64,000 nt of DNA from Lamellibrachia columna (lineage: Eukaryota > Annelida > Polychaeta > Sabellida > Siboglinidae), in NCBI GenBank assembly GCA_963662155.1, contig OY759267.1:32592976-32656975 (forward strand), given 5' to 3'. The translations under genes and the position numbers were made by a program. Below, one piece after another: positions 13,463-25,040 of the stretch. The notes below the pieces were generated by a model, which worked only from the letters and a program-made list of their open reading frames with translations, made no database searches and was not told the origin of the DNA. How positions within the stretch are numbered: the stretch's first letter is position 1; each line of letters begins with the position of its first letter.

Positions 13463-15445
13463 CTGGAGTGCCATAAAACACTAATATTATATAGCCTTTT
13501 TGTTTAGGGAGTGACGTAGAGTGATATAATGAAAGCATTGATTTACTAAAATGCAAGGAAGGACATCAACGTAATAATTTACATGTAATTGATTACGGAT
13601 TGACAGACGTTTGCTACGATGACAATAAAACTGATGCCGATTGACCAACTAATGCGAATCGAGAATAATAACCTGAATCTGAATATGTAATGATCGATGT
13701 ACTTTTGTTTAAAAAATAAGAGTCCAATGACGTGAGTGACACTTAGCATTATCTGCTATTTGGTTGCACCTCCTATCGGTCGCTGGAGAGACCAATCCAC
13801 AGTCACCGGGTCTCTTATGGTTACATATCGAGCAGCTCTCAGGGGAGAGATTTGTCGGCCCCCAGACCTTCCTGTAGTTCTCCAGCCAAACTACTGACAA
13901 TCCCTATATGTTGAACTTGTAACCTCCTATGACAACACGACAACCCGTTTATATAGTAGGTAAACCTATTTAGCTGAATTTGTGGTGTGAACTCTTGAAA
14001 CAGGTTAACTTTACATTTAACTGATATAACAACTACTAATTAAACAATTTAGTTAATTAGAATGTTTCTTATATGGCATAGTTCATGTTGTAATGCTGCA
14101 AAGTGTATAACATGCATAAATAATATTACTAATCTATGTTATTGATATTGAATTATGCAGATCTAGTGGTGAAATTATGCGCATGCGCCGGAAGTTATCA
14201 CTCTAAGATGGCGTCTACTAGAACGTTGGCCGTGTAATTGATATCAACAACCCTTCAAAACCCTGTCTTAGGAATACAACACACTCCAAGTGGAAAAGGT
14301 TTATTATATTGGCAATAGTATCATCGAACAGTTGTGATAACTGGTATGTCTGTTTATTATCTATGCATCTAGCAATTCCCACCGCCGTTACTTTGTTAAC
14401 TGTTACGTTAGCCAACAATAAGCCAAAACGCATAGAAAGTGTCCCGTCTCCTTGCCAGCAACAGTCTAACAAAATTTTCGTGCGACTAATACACAGTCAT
14501 GAGTTGCATCAGAAGCAGAAAAACATAGTTGTCATTAATAAGTAATCTGTCCCAATACATTAACCAAAACTCCATATGAAATGATCAATCGTTTGTAGAA
14601 TGAATAAAATATGTATCAGAATTAAAACCATATCAAATATGTGTACTCCGTAGTATAGATATTATTTATCTACAAAGCCAAATAATGTTTATACACAAAC
14701 GTTCCGCATTCTGGTAGGTCACAAAGTCCCTGTTTATAATGCTCCTTATGTTAGTAGCTGTCTCGAATCATCTCTTTCTTCACCAATTTCGTCCGACTGG
14801 CTGTCAACGCAATGCATTTCTACCTATCTAGATGAGATCAGCTTTTACAGAGAACACCACAGGAAGCACGCAGCGTGTGCTATTGATATACAACGTATGT
14901 TGAAGCAGATAACATGCACTCCAACACGGATGTAGCTCACGAAATGCTATCTTGCACACTCCTCCATATTTCTCCAATTGATCATTCTTCGGTCATGGTA
15001 GGCCGTACACCGTATACCAATTTTTGGAAGAAGAATCACCAACTTCGCATGGATTGCTATATAAGACACGCTAAATGCAAGAACTCCCCGCATGCTTGCT
15101 GGTAAACAGGAATGAACCATTGTGGTATGTTGTCTGTGCTGGCGGAAGTAATCAACGAACTAAGACACGCATTGTCCATGCGCTCGGACGGCGTTGTCCT
15201 GTTTGCATAACATAATCTATTGCAGCACCACGCCTTGACACCTGTCAACGCCCTGAATGACGTTGTAATCCTCACTTAGAAGCGCAATTTCTATGTCGCA
15301 ATTATTCTGGTATCCTAATTGTATCGACACATGCGTGTTGTTCTATTGAGGATACGTAATCGTTCTGTTTACAGCAATTTTCTCAACATGGTTACACCAA
15401 AAAATAATAGTACGCATCAGTTAGTGTACGTTCAGTGTTCAAAGT
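13463..15445 (+). repeat. ~2-kb dispersed repeat, inverted relative to a copy at 57.1-59.4 kb
   Basis: The reverse complement of this stretch matches 57,115-59,371 through most of its length. Examples are 13,480-13,560 against 59,280-59,345, 14,060-14,215 against 58,620-58,770, and 15,280-15,380 against 57,170-57,290. No long coding frame is conserved. Homology begins at GGAGTGCCATAAAAC (13,463) and fades near 15,445. Part of it (15,307 onward) is also repeated in direct orientation at 18,013-18,461. It behaves like a non-autonomous transposable element; I could not define termini or target duplication. Confidence 0.75.
14179..14213 (+). promoter_or_regulatory. NRF-1 / ETS / YY1-type site cluster
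   Basis: GCGCATGCGC (14,179-14,188) is a perfect NRF-1 palindrome, CCGGAAGT (14,188-14,195) an ETS core, and AAGATGGCG (14,205-14,213) a YY1-type element. This is the composition of TATA-less housekeeping promoters. The inverted copy keeps the YY1-type (58,621-58,629) and ETS (58,639-58,646) sites, with a mutated NRF-1 palindrome. Promoter activity is inferred. Confidence 0.5.
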
Positions 15446-15743
15446 GTTTTACACTTCATCCCTAGCGCACCTGTTGATTCTAACTCCATCTCGACTTCTC
15501 TGGGAAGCACTCAGTCATACTGCAGTTACTGCTCGAAGACCATTCGTACGTATAATCACCACTGCATATAGCCAGATACTCATTCATACAAACGAATGAG
15601 CTGTGGCAATGTTCGGTGAAACAAATTGCCAAAGCTTCGAAACGGCAGCAAGACGGTTCAAGCTAGGGTTTTCACGACTGGGAGCCTGACGTTCTATCTG
15701 GAACGTTGTCACGCCCCATTCGATGGGAGAGAAGGAGAAGGGT
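15307..15743 (+). repeat. Direct repeat, first copy (second at 18,013-18,461)
   Basis: The segment from TCCTAATTGTATCG to GAAGGGTCAGAGAA recurs 2.7 kb downstream at about 95% identity by eye. In the second copy it is fused directly to a LINE fragment. 15,744-16,150 holds a purine-rich AG tract (15,725-15,790) and nothing else recognised. Confidence 0.85.
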
Positions 15744-16159
15744 CAGAGAAGAAGCGAGGAAGGGAGAGGAGGCAGCGCGGGAGGGAGATATGCCGTTTGT
15801 TTGTTAATGCAGACATGTACAAGTGTTTAGCAATATTTAATATGGCCATGGTTCGCACCACGCTGTAGCTTACTCATGCGCGCATCTTACTGCTAACACT
15901 AGTACGAAAAGTAAAATAATAAACCGCGCAAAAACAAATGTTGCAACATAGGCCTCTATAGCTCAATGCGCATACCAGCTCATATCACGGCATGTGGCTT
16001 TTATTAAACGTCGGCAGGGAAGCGTGTCTGCGTATCAGTGTTTGTTACACACGTGTATCCTGGTACAAAGTCAACACTTGTGTCGCACGCGGTGTCTTTG
16101 ATGGGGAGCGTTGAATGCTATATCAAAGATGATTGATTGTTTGCTATAATGTTTACATC

Positions 16160-16580
16160 ATCTAACATGTGTCCTGGAACGAAACTAGCATTGGTATCGC
16201 ATCAAAGAGACTTCGGAGTCGTGCATCAGTGCTTCACTTGACCTGGATGGAGGCAGAGTCTTGTAAGAGCAGTTGCTGTACACGTGGGCGAAAGGATGAA
16301 GATTGGGTGACGTCGAGCAAGACAAATATGTATTTGGGCAGCGGTTTGATGCTGCCGAGCGCCGTCGTCATGAGTTCGCTGTCGTCGATAAACTGTCGCA
16401 TCAAACATACGACCACATTGTCGCCGTTGTCGAAGCCTCCTATTTTCGAGGCGCCGACGTCGTCGCGATCACCGACGTAGAGACGCAACAACAGTTGACT
16501 GCAAACTTAGCGCGAGATTATCGCGAAGCCGCCCTGGCAATAAACAAAGTTAGCGGCGTGTTGGATTTACAGTGAGCTCA
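16160..16580. other. GC-richer patch with overlapping open frames on both strands
   Basis: This patch is visibly richer in G+C and CpG than the AT-rich flanks. Frames stay open on plus (16,169-16,480 and 16,303-16,575) and on minus (16,234-16,491). The minus peptide, with LRLYVGDRDDVGASKIGGFD and ALGSIKPLPKYIFVLLDV, looks the most protein-like, but I cannot assign it. A minus-strand in-frame stop lies just upstream and no splice sites are clear. 16,581-17,000 is AT-rich and featureless. Confidence 0.35.
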
Positions 16581-17049
16581 CAGTTGTTCTAATAAATCAG
16601 TATTTGCGCTGAGTAGTAATGGCTTATGTTTTGGTAACCAGATTGATTTGTTTAATGCTTTTATTTATATTTTCACTGTACATCCTTCTTGTCAAAGTAT
16701 ATTTGATTTTTATGAGCATGCTCTAGTCAAGAAAAGTACGTCGTTTATATGAATACAACCATATGGTAAAATGCATATTGCTCAAACAGAGATACATATG
16801 AGAGATTGATTTTGTAAATATTTAACAAATATTCTATTGAAATAATGTTTTTTCTCATAAGCAATTTATACACTGATTATGAAAATGTTGACCATATTAT
16901 TGGATTTATTAAACATAAGTTTTTTTTACCAAACTAACGGTGCTTTTCCTCTTTTTTCACTGATGTTCATGGGTTAGGTTCAGGTAAAATATTGTCGAGT
17001 CACTCTTTCTGTTTTTTCTTTCCATACTTTTCTATCGGCTGCCCACTCT

Positions 17050-18012
17050 CCATCTTTCATCTTCCCCCTCTCCATCTTTCATCTTCCCCCGATCTTCTCA
17101 TATCCTACCTCACGCAGTCCTTCGATCTTATCTGTTCGTTCCCCTTTTCTTGCATCCTTGATGTTTTTTCACCTTTTTTTTCCACTCTCTTTACTAGTAT
17201 GTCTGCATCCATGCTTACCATGTGGCCTGCCCATTTCAACTTGCTTCTCACCAATCTTCCTGTTGAACTGTTTTGTTGCATCACATATTTCGTCAGGTCG
17301 TTCATCTTTCTTTCGTCAACCCTCTTTGTTCGTGTTATTCGACAAAACTAGAACCAACCTTGCAGCTGCTGTTGTTGTTCTGTCAACGCCACTGTCTCCA
17401 GATACAGATTGAGGCATGCTTGTGTAACACAAGCTCTCAGGACTTTCCTTTTCAGCCTTTTTAAAATGTTTCTGTCCAACATGACTCCCTCTACCTTTCC
17501 GAAGCATTCGCTCCCTGTTGTATCCGGCATCGCATTTCTACCTCTGAATGCTCATCCTCATTAACCATTCCTCCAAGTTACACAAAGCCATCCACTTGGT
17601 TGAACTCCTCATCATCCAAACTAATGTTCAAGTCCTCTCTCTGATGTAAAACCCACATCTCTTCTGTCTTCTCCCGGCTCATTATCCGTCCGTGCTTCTT
17701 TAACACCCCCTTCCATTCCTCCAACACTTCCTGTAGTTCTTGATTTGTGTCTGCTATCATGGCCAGATCGTTTGCATACATCCCCTTCCTGAGAACATCC
17801 TTCATGCTGATCTTCCTGCTGATTAGTGCCACCAACATGATAAAGAGTAAAGGTACATTTCCTTGCCTCTAACCGATGTTAACTTTAAACTCTTCCGACA
17901 ACCCATATCCAACCACAACTCTTCTTTTTGTTCTCAGGAACATGACAGTTCTGGGTGTTGCACGCCATGACACAGAACTGACTAAATACAACCAACTCAT
18001 TACAAAGTCAGA
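17050..18012 (-). pseudogene. Decayed LINE reverse transcriptase C-terminal region (copy 2)
   Basis: Read on minus, the order of pieces is a motif-B relic, then GMYANDLAMIADTNQELQE, KKHGRIMSREKTEEMWV and NISLDDEEFNQVDGFV. Past a stop come LGGMVNEDEHSEVEMRCR, a frameshift, VEGVMLDRNILKRLKRKVL and LETVALTEQQQQ. Another frameshift is followed by GRLVRSKLKWAGHMV and a degenerate DCVR tail near 17,105. This is the RT-to-C-terminus of a LINE with at least three frameshifts and several stops; the catalytic box is YAND. It shares 17,462-18,012 with copy 1 at 10,310-10,870. The clade is uncertain. Confidence 0.85.
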
Positions 18013-18461
18013 CTCACGTCATCCTAATTGTATCGACACATGCGTGTGGTTCTATTGAGGATACGTAATCGTTCTGTTTACAGCTATTTTCTCAACATGG
18101 TTACACAAAAAAATAATAGTACGCATCAGTTAGTGTACGTTTAGTGTTCAAAGTGTTTTTCACTTCACTTCCTAGCACAACTGTTAATTCCAACTCCATC
18201 TCGACTTCTCTGGGAAGCACTCAGTCATGCTGCAGTTACTGCTCGAAGACCATTCGTACGTGTAATCACAACTGCATATAGCCAGGTACTCATTTATACA
18301 AACGAATGAGCTGTGGCAACGTTCGGTGAAGCAAATTGCCAAAGCTTCGAAACGGCAGCAAGACGGTTCAAGCTAGGGTTTTCACAACTGTGAGCCTGAC
18401 GTTCTATCTGGAACGTTATCACGCCCCATTCGATGGGAGAGAAGGAGAAGGGTCAGAGAAA
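18013..18461 (+). repeat. Direct repeat, second copy of 15,307-15,743
   Basis: It is joined to the LINE fragment exactly where that fragment stops matching copy 1. 18,462-19,195 shows no recognisable feature. Confidence 0.85.
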
Positions 18462-19195
18462 AATTTGGTATTGGATCACATTGTAAAAGTTGTAGATGCT
18501 TGTTAAAATTAATGTTCTTTTCTGAAAGGAATGTAAATTTGTGGCTGAGGATTTGCAGGGTGTGGAGTTTCCTCCAGTATTCCACCACCAAATTAACAAA
18601 ACCGGGTAACTACATACATAATTTCTATGCATCAAAGTGTTATTTATGCAATGTGTTAATGCTAACTCATTAGGTTTCCCCTTTATACACTAGTATTTAA
18701 ATATTTATACACAATTTTTTTATGTATCACTTGAATTGGCTTGCTTTTGATACCAGTTGGCGCTGTAAAAAGATCCCAAACTGAAGCTATTTTATTTTTC
18801 TATGCATGATATATGTATGCTTGCGGACATACCGAAAATATATAGATACATAGTCTAATGTATAGGTCCATTTGGCTGCAGGTTACCAGCCAAGTATTTT
18901 GCAGATTTGCAGTAGCCACCATTTGTCATCAACTTACCACACTAAAAGAGGACATTCTATTGTCTAGGCCGTCCCTCCAATTCACATGTGCCTGAATGAC
19001 CAGTAACTCCAGTTGGTACAGACAGTATTAATGTCGAGAGATATTCTCCCTCCCATTCATACATACCTTAACCTTATCTCTGTCAGACTAATCACTGGAA
19101 TGGTGACTGCCTTTTGGAAATGCCTGAGTAACATGGGTGTGAACTATACAGTAATACCTACTGTTAAATGAGCACTTAATTGAGAGTTAATTTGG

Positions 19196-19338
19196 AATTT
19201 GTCAATTAAATAAAATAAAATTACCCCCTTTTGGTGAAGCTAATTTAGCCTTTACCTTTAATTGATTTACAAGAAAAGGTAAAGGCTAAATTAGCTTCAC
19301 CAAAAGGGGGTAATTTTATTTAATTTAATTGACAAATT
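19196..19338. repeat. Near-perfect palindrome, two 63-bp arms
   Basis: Arms 19,196-19,258 and 19,276-19,338 are reverse complements with one mismatch by eye, separated by a 17-nt spacer. The arms include AATTACCCCCTTTTGGTGAA and its complement. It could be a foldback or MITE-type element or a recent inverted duplication. Confidence 0.92.
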
Positions 19339-19349
19339 AATTGAAATTA

Positions 19350-19760
19350 ACCCATGACTGTCATGTCCTGTTTCATAGTGACAGGTTAATGTCTGTCTTG
19401 TCATCGCCTGTCTCATAGCGACATGTTAGTGTTAATTTTGTAATCTCCTGTCTCATGGTGACTAATTAATTTTTTTTTTAAAGGAAATTACTTTAGTTAT
19501 TGCATCTTAGGAACAGTGTTATTATCATTTCCTGACTCATGGTGACATATTTATGTCTGTCTTGTCATCTCCTGTCTCATAGTGACATGTTTATGTCTGT
19601 TATGTCATCTCCTGTCTCATAGTGACAGGTTCGTATTTGTCTTGTCATCTACTGTCTCATAGTGACATATTAGTGTCTGTCTGGTCAACTCCTGTCTCAT
19701 AATGACAGATTAGTGTCTGTCTTTTCATATCCTGTCTCATAGTGACAGGTTCGTGACATT
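19350..19760. repeat. ~47-bp minisatellite
   Basis: About nine degenerate units carry CCTGTCTCATAGTGACA followed by a TGTCTGTCTTGTCAT-type half. It begins immediately after the palindrome. 19,761-20,487 has no gene; part may be the 5' region of the LINE that follows. Confidence 0.88.
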
Positions 19761-20487
19761 TCTAAAGGCTCTTTACACCCTAATCTTACAGATATGTAAC
19801 AGTGTCAAAATCAGAATATAATCGTGTTATAACGTTAGAGATCACACGTTCCTAAACCAAATTTACTCAATCAGCTGCGTTTACCTTGCTTAACATTGAA
19901 CAAATCAAGATGACGGATGTAAACTGTAGTTGTTAAAACTCGCGAAACCCAAATCATCCCCAACACAACTAAAAATAGTGCATGTATTTAAATTTCAATA
20001 TACTGTGTATTAGTTATAAATATAAACTAGATACACTTAGCTTATAATTTCTAATCCTACCCTGTTTTTATCACATCTTGTACTAAGAAACAGGCCCTTC
20101 TTCGGGTGCTTTATTGCCACCCCTGTATTTTCATATACCCAGAGTTCCTGAGTCAGCCGAGGACCACAGACATAACACACATCTAGATTTCCTACTGACT
20201 ATCTGTCTATGTTCGCACTAGCCCAAACCGTGCACATGCACTTTTAAACAGTTTAGTACATATTTGATCTAATGTGACTTTAGCCCTCTAAAGGCAAGTT
20301 ATAGCAAACATCTACTAATACATACGTTCACAAGAAAATTCAAAACCACTTTATTTTACACCACTCTCGCCTCTGTACCTGTATCAAATTGCCACCAACA
20401 ATGAGGATTCCACAACAACATTCTCAGCCAAGCTGACAAGAAACCTGCCACCATTCCCAACGTTCTCAACCACAAAGAAAAAACAAA

Positions 20488-22295
20488 ATGATGCCAACTA
20501 AGCCCTATACCCTATCTCTATTATATATGTGTGGCCTTATAATACAAGCAGGGTACATTCACACAAACCCTGGTCCCACCCCAGATCCCTCTCCAAAATA
20601 TCCATGTGGCACCTGCAGCCATGAGGTACATGATCACCACCATGCCATACAGTGTGATCAATGTGACAGTTCGTACCATACTGCATGTGTCCAAATTAAT
20701 GACACCACATAAGAACAATTAAAATATCGTAGTGTGCTTTGGTTCTGTTCTTGCTGTGGATTGCCAAACTATTCTGTGTATCTATTCACCAGCAACATTA
20801 ATACTCCAAACCCTAACTCAGTCCTTGAGTCACTTCCACACAGCAGTGACTACACAAATATCTCTGATGATACGAATCCTACATTTGCACCAAATCCAGC
20901 TAATACGTCTACTCCTGACCGAGCAAAGATAACAAGTAAACCTAAACTGCTGATAAACTGCATTCAGCATCAAGAGCACTAACAAAGTATCCCTATGGCA
21001 GGCAACAATAAACTCAACAAACCCTGACATAATCTTTCTAGTTAAAACCAAACTCAACTCAAGTATCCCCACATACTATGTGCTCCCCACAAATTCTTAA
21101 GCAATCCAAAAATATCGTAACATCCACGGTGGAGGTGTTTTTATAGCACTCCGAAATGACATTATAGCAGCCCCCAAGACAAACTAAACACAACCTGTGA
21201 AATTATTTGATCAAAAATACACTCTGTGCATAAAAAAGCTATATATCTATCTGGCATCCTACTACAGACCTCCAAATGACTACACATCTCTAGAAGCCTT
21301 ACATGAATCTCTCTCCATTCTATACCGTAGCTACAAGATACCCCATCTGTCATTCTAGCTGGAAATCTAAACCTTCCTGACATTGACTGAGAGAATGTGT
21401 GTGCAACAAACCAACAAACAACTGTGAAACATAACAAACTAATTGAAATAGTTGTGGAATTTGGACTAGTTAATATAGTAAATGAACCCAACCGATTAGA
21501 TTCCGGAAATATATTAGACCTAGTACTTACATCAAACCCATTCCTTATCTCCACCATAAACACAGTGGCTGGCATGAGTGATCATGAAGCCATTCTCAGA
21601 AAAAACAAACCACCACACAAAGTATACAACTACAGATCTGCAAACTGGGAATCCCTTGAAGCGAAATGCACCCAGCTTGCTCAGCAGTACTTTACTCGAA
21701 AACCAGATAAACAAGATGTAAACTCAAATTGGGACTTCTTTCATAAACACTACACTAACCTGATAGGAGAATCCATCGCTAGCCCCATGACAAAATCTAA
21801 ACAACACCTACACTGAACCACAAGAAGCATTATTAGCCTACAGAGAAAAAGGGACAAAACTCATGCTAAAGCCAAAAAAACATTGGGAAAATTTAAGAAA
21901 ATTATCCACCAAAGAAGTGACCAAATCCTATAACAGTTACATTAACAACATGGGAAAAAGTTTGACGACAAATCCAAAACAATGTTGGTCTTTCATCAGA
22001 CAAAACAAAATAAAACAAAAAATCTTGGCATTCCAGTACTAAAAGTAAATAACGACTTGAAAACAGCCGACCATGACAAAGCAAATGCTCTCAATGACCT
22101 CTTCAAATCAGTTTTTTACAAATGAACAACTTCCTATCCCAACAAAAGGCCCATCACCATCTCCCTCAATTCAAACCCTAGAAATCTAAACTCCAACAAA
22201 GCGCCAGGGCCATCCGACATTCCTGCAAAAATACTAAAGAAAACTGCTAAAGAGATATCCCCCATAATACAGCACATTTTTAGACAGATGTTAAA
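20488..22295 (+). pseudogene. 5' half of a LINE: PHD-type zinc finger plus AP-endonuclease
   Basis: The first frame (20,488-20,712) begins with AGYIHTNPGP and carries a PHD-like cysteine pattern: CGTC, then CDQC, then YHTAC. It is followed past a stop by WFCSCCGLPNYSVY. Later pieces are GGGVFIALRND (near 21,130), AGNLNLPDID then a stop (near 21,360, replacing the usual GDFNLPDIDW), and a long frame 21,397-21,816 with LDLVLTSNP and MSDHEAI, the C-terminal His box of the endonuclease. The start of the RT domain, SNKAPGPSDIPAKILKK, is visible near 22,196. The element then ends near 22,295 without RT palm motifs. Stops and frameshifts make it inactive; the architecture fits a CR1/L2-group LINE. 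Confidence 0.85.
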
Positions 22296-22706
22296 ATAAA
22301 GTTGCACAACTTGTGTAAAGGAGACTTTGAAATGAGAAGCACTGGTATATTGAACAGTTATAGTTATCCAATAACATAGGTTCTGATACATTCATTCACC
22401 AACAGAATGGGTAATTTCATGTGTTGGCTAGCTGATTGGTTGTTTTAATACGTTGATGGATAACTTTTTTGAACAACTCATTGATGAATATATTGATTAT
22501 TGTAATGTTGGATTATTAAACTATTAGAGTTTCTCATCCATTAAATTTCTTGACCAATTCGTCAGTCAGGTTACCATTGATTTAATATATCAATGGTTAC
22601 GTTCCATGGTTAAGTTCCAACATGGTTAAGTTCCAACATAACAGTTTTCTTGATGTGTTTGTGTGACATGTGGGTTACAGCTGAAGTGTTTGTGTTTGTG
22701 TGACAG
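22296..22706. other. No gene recognised
   Basis: AT-rich sequence with a small tandem of CATGGTTAAGTTCCAA (22,600-22,640) and a GTGTTTGTGTGACA repeat (22,655-22,706) leading to an acceptor. Confidence 0.5.
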
Positions 22707-22837
22707 ATGTTTCTCAACTGAGTCTGGCTCTTGATGGCATGTTGACTTATACTCCGTGTGCCAACTGCTACAGGGAAACTGCTACTTCACTGTGTGGGAA
22801 CACAGGACTGATGAGGAGCCAGCACTCTTTGTTGAAG
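22707..22837 (+). CDS. Exon-like ORF with possible GC donor
   Basis: The acceptor GTGTGACAG ends at 22,706. One frame is open for 43 codons (VSQLSLALDGMLTYTPCANC at the start) and ends in AAG followed by GCAAGT, the consensus of the rare GC-AG intron class. The peptide is Cys-containing and unrecognised. It is adjacent to the better exon at 22,978-23,303, but the phases are not directly compatible. Confidence 0.3.
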
Positions 22838-22977
22838 GCAAGTTGTTAGTCATCATAAGGAATACATCAGATTCTCCTACTCTTCAGATGTTTGAGAGAG
22901 GATGTGGTGTCTTTCCCCATCATCTGTCACCATGGTAACAATGCAAGAAAACAGTGGGAAGTATTCATCTTCCCCAG

Positions 22978-23303
22978 ATATGGCTTACATCCTTCCTGCT
23001 TATAATCCTGACAACACTGATGATGTATCACTGAAGTTTGATCCACCTCAACATGGTAATCTGACGCTGTGCCGCCAAGTAAAGATCATCAACCTCATTG
23101 AACAAGACTGCTCACAGCCCTGCGATATAAGGCACCCTCTGTGGAATAAACTCACCAAACTAATTTCTGATTCGGTCACTATACTGGAGGTGTCACTGCC
23201 AAACACATGTGGTACGGATTGTGCAACATGCAAGCTAGCCTGGGTTGTCACAATGTTCAAATACAGGCCGTTTGAAGGTTACTTTGGTGAAGATGTCATT
23301 AAG
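22978..23303 (+). CDS. Exon-like ORF, Cys-containing unknown protein
   Basis: The acceptor TTCATCTTCCCCAG ends at 22,977 and the donor AAG|GTAAGG begins at 23,304. The 326-nt exon (phase 1 to 0) encodes about 108 residues with six cysteines, including QDCSQPCDIRHPLWNKLTKL and NTCGTDCATCKLAWVV, a pattern suggestive of an extracellular domain. Immediately upstream (22,891-22,970) a different frame also reads like protein (SFPIICHHGNNARKQWEVFI). The pair may therefore be one exon broken by a frameshift. I cannot name the family. Confidence 0.45.
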
Positions 23304-23494
23304 GTAAGGCACATCTTGAGATGTTATATGAATTCTTCAAAATTGTACAAACTTGTCAAAAGGTATCGTTACTTGCATTAATGTAATGTTGACCAATCAT
23401 CAATACTGGACTTTATGTGGTCCTACTAACTGGTTACGGTTTATGCCATCCTGTTTTATGTTTTATGTAGTACGACAAACTGGTTACAGCCATA

Positions 23495-24130
23495 TATCTG
23501 CGTGTAGTGTCTCCAGCCATGTGTCTGTGTGTGGTGTCTCCAGCCAAGTGTCTGTGTGTGGTGTCTCCAGCCATGTATCTTTGTGTGGTGTCTCCAGCCA
23601 TATGTATGTGTGTGGTGTTTCCAACCATGTGTCTGTCCCAACCATGTGTTAGTGTGTGGTGTCTCCAACCATGTGTTAGTGTGTGGTGTCTCCAGCCATG
23701 TGTTAATGTGTGGGGTTTCCAGTTATGTGTCTGTGTGTGGTGTCTCCAGCCATGTGTCTGTGTGTGGTGTCTTCAACCATGTTTTAATGTGTGGTGTCTC
23801 CAGCCATCAGTCTGTGTGAATTGCCTCCAGCCATATATCTCCAGCCTGATATGTGTCTATGTGTTGTGCCTCCAACCATGTGTCTGTGTGTGGTATCTCC
23901 AGTCATCTGTCTGTGCGTGGTGTCTCCAGCCATCTGTCTGTGCGTGGGGTCTCCAGCCATCTGTCTGTGCGTGGTGTCTCCAGCCATCTGTCTGTGTGTG
24001 GTGTCTCCAGCCATCTGTCTGTGTGTGGTGTCTCCAGCCATCTGTCTGTGCGTGGCATCTCCAGCCATCTGTCTGTGTGTGGTGTCTCCAGCTATATGTA
24101 TGTGTGTGGTATTTCCAGCCATGTGTCAAA
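23495..24130. repeat. 27-bp minisatellite
   Basis: About 23 units of a 27-bp motif carry GTGTCTCCAGCCATGTGTCT. Because 27 is a multiple of three, frames are open on both strands in several phases (23,507-24,199, 23,784-24,122 and others). These are repeat artefacts, not genes. 24,131-24,710 has no recognised feature. Confidence 0.95.
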
Positions 24131-24711
24131 TATCAGAATAATTGTGCAACAATTCAATTGCGAATTTTTGCTACCCACTATTACAAAAATGACACATAAT
24201 ATTTTATCTATAGTTGCAGGCGGAAAGGGCAGGGAAATTAACATGGGCAAGATGACCCAAAATCTACAATTTTCAAGCTAACTGTTAAAAATGTTCACAG
24301 CTTATGGCATGCAATTTTAGGGAGGGAGCTCGAGCCTGGTGAGACCATCAGTATATCATAATTTTATGGTTTTGTGAAAGCCCTGTAGCAACTGTGGTAG
24401 ATTTATACCACCTGCAGACCAAAAACCAGACAAGTCTATTAAAAATAAGACAGTGCCTGATATATGAAGCCAAAAGACAGTGGAAATGTGAATGAAAACA
24501 TCATTAATATTTGTAAAGAATTGTGTCATGAATGTCTGTCTTTACCAACATAAGTATTAGTACTTTTATATACCATACAAGAAAATAGATCACAATTGTA
24601 TTTATCTCAGCATTATTACCACTATATCTTTGGCGTGTAGTCTCTATGTCAGCAAATATACATAATTATTATGAACTTTCTTTTTGCATAAATGATTATT
24701 CTACATTCCAG

Positions 24712-24990
24712 AGATTCAGACAGACATGGTGGTGACATGTGACACAGGGTCACAGTACAGCTTGGATGATACCTCTGTCGACATTCAACTTGAGCCACCC
24801 TGTCTAATGTCTAAACCCAAGAAGACTCCAGGTGATGATGTCCCATTAGCTGAGCCACCATCGCCCTCTCCCTTCATCTTGTCGTCACCAGTACAGTCAT
24901 CCAGTGACTAGAAACCATCTGACCTCTCTATTCTGGATGCTGCAGAAGAGACCAATGATGAGGAGTCCATTGATGAAGAGTTAGTATTAT
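24712..24990 (+). pseudogene. Exon-like acidic/Pro-rich linker with one in-frame stop
   Basis: The acceptor TACATTCCAG ends at 24,711. The frame runs EIQTDMVVTCDTGSQYSLDD and on to a Pro/Ser-rich PPSPSPFILSSPVQ. It then meets TAG at 24,909-24,911 and continues in the same frame as KPSDLSILDAAEETNDEES. The continuation across the stop suggests one substitution in a coding exon. The EIQTD-type linker followed by an acidic segment resembles linkers of THAP-domain transposon-related proteins, but that is only a similarity of style. A SINE sits just downstream. Confidence 0.4.
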
Positions 24991-25040
24991 TGTGTACATT
25001 TTTGGTTTTCCATTCCTCTGAGATTTTCAATACAACATTA

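Noticed and set aside
20290..20480. Separate gene upstream of the PHD-endonuclease LINE
   Set aside because: No open frame or splice signals; more simply the LINE's own 5' region.
23495..24130. Long frames with Cys/Val or His/Thr repeats; also considered as a CRISPR-like array
   Set aside because: A 27-bp minisatellite is open in several frames because its period is divisible by three; units are contiguous, with no distinct spacers.
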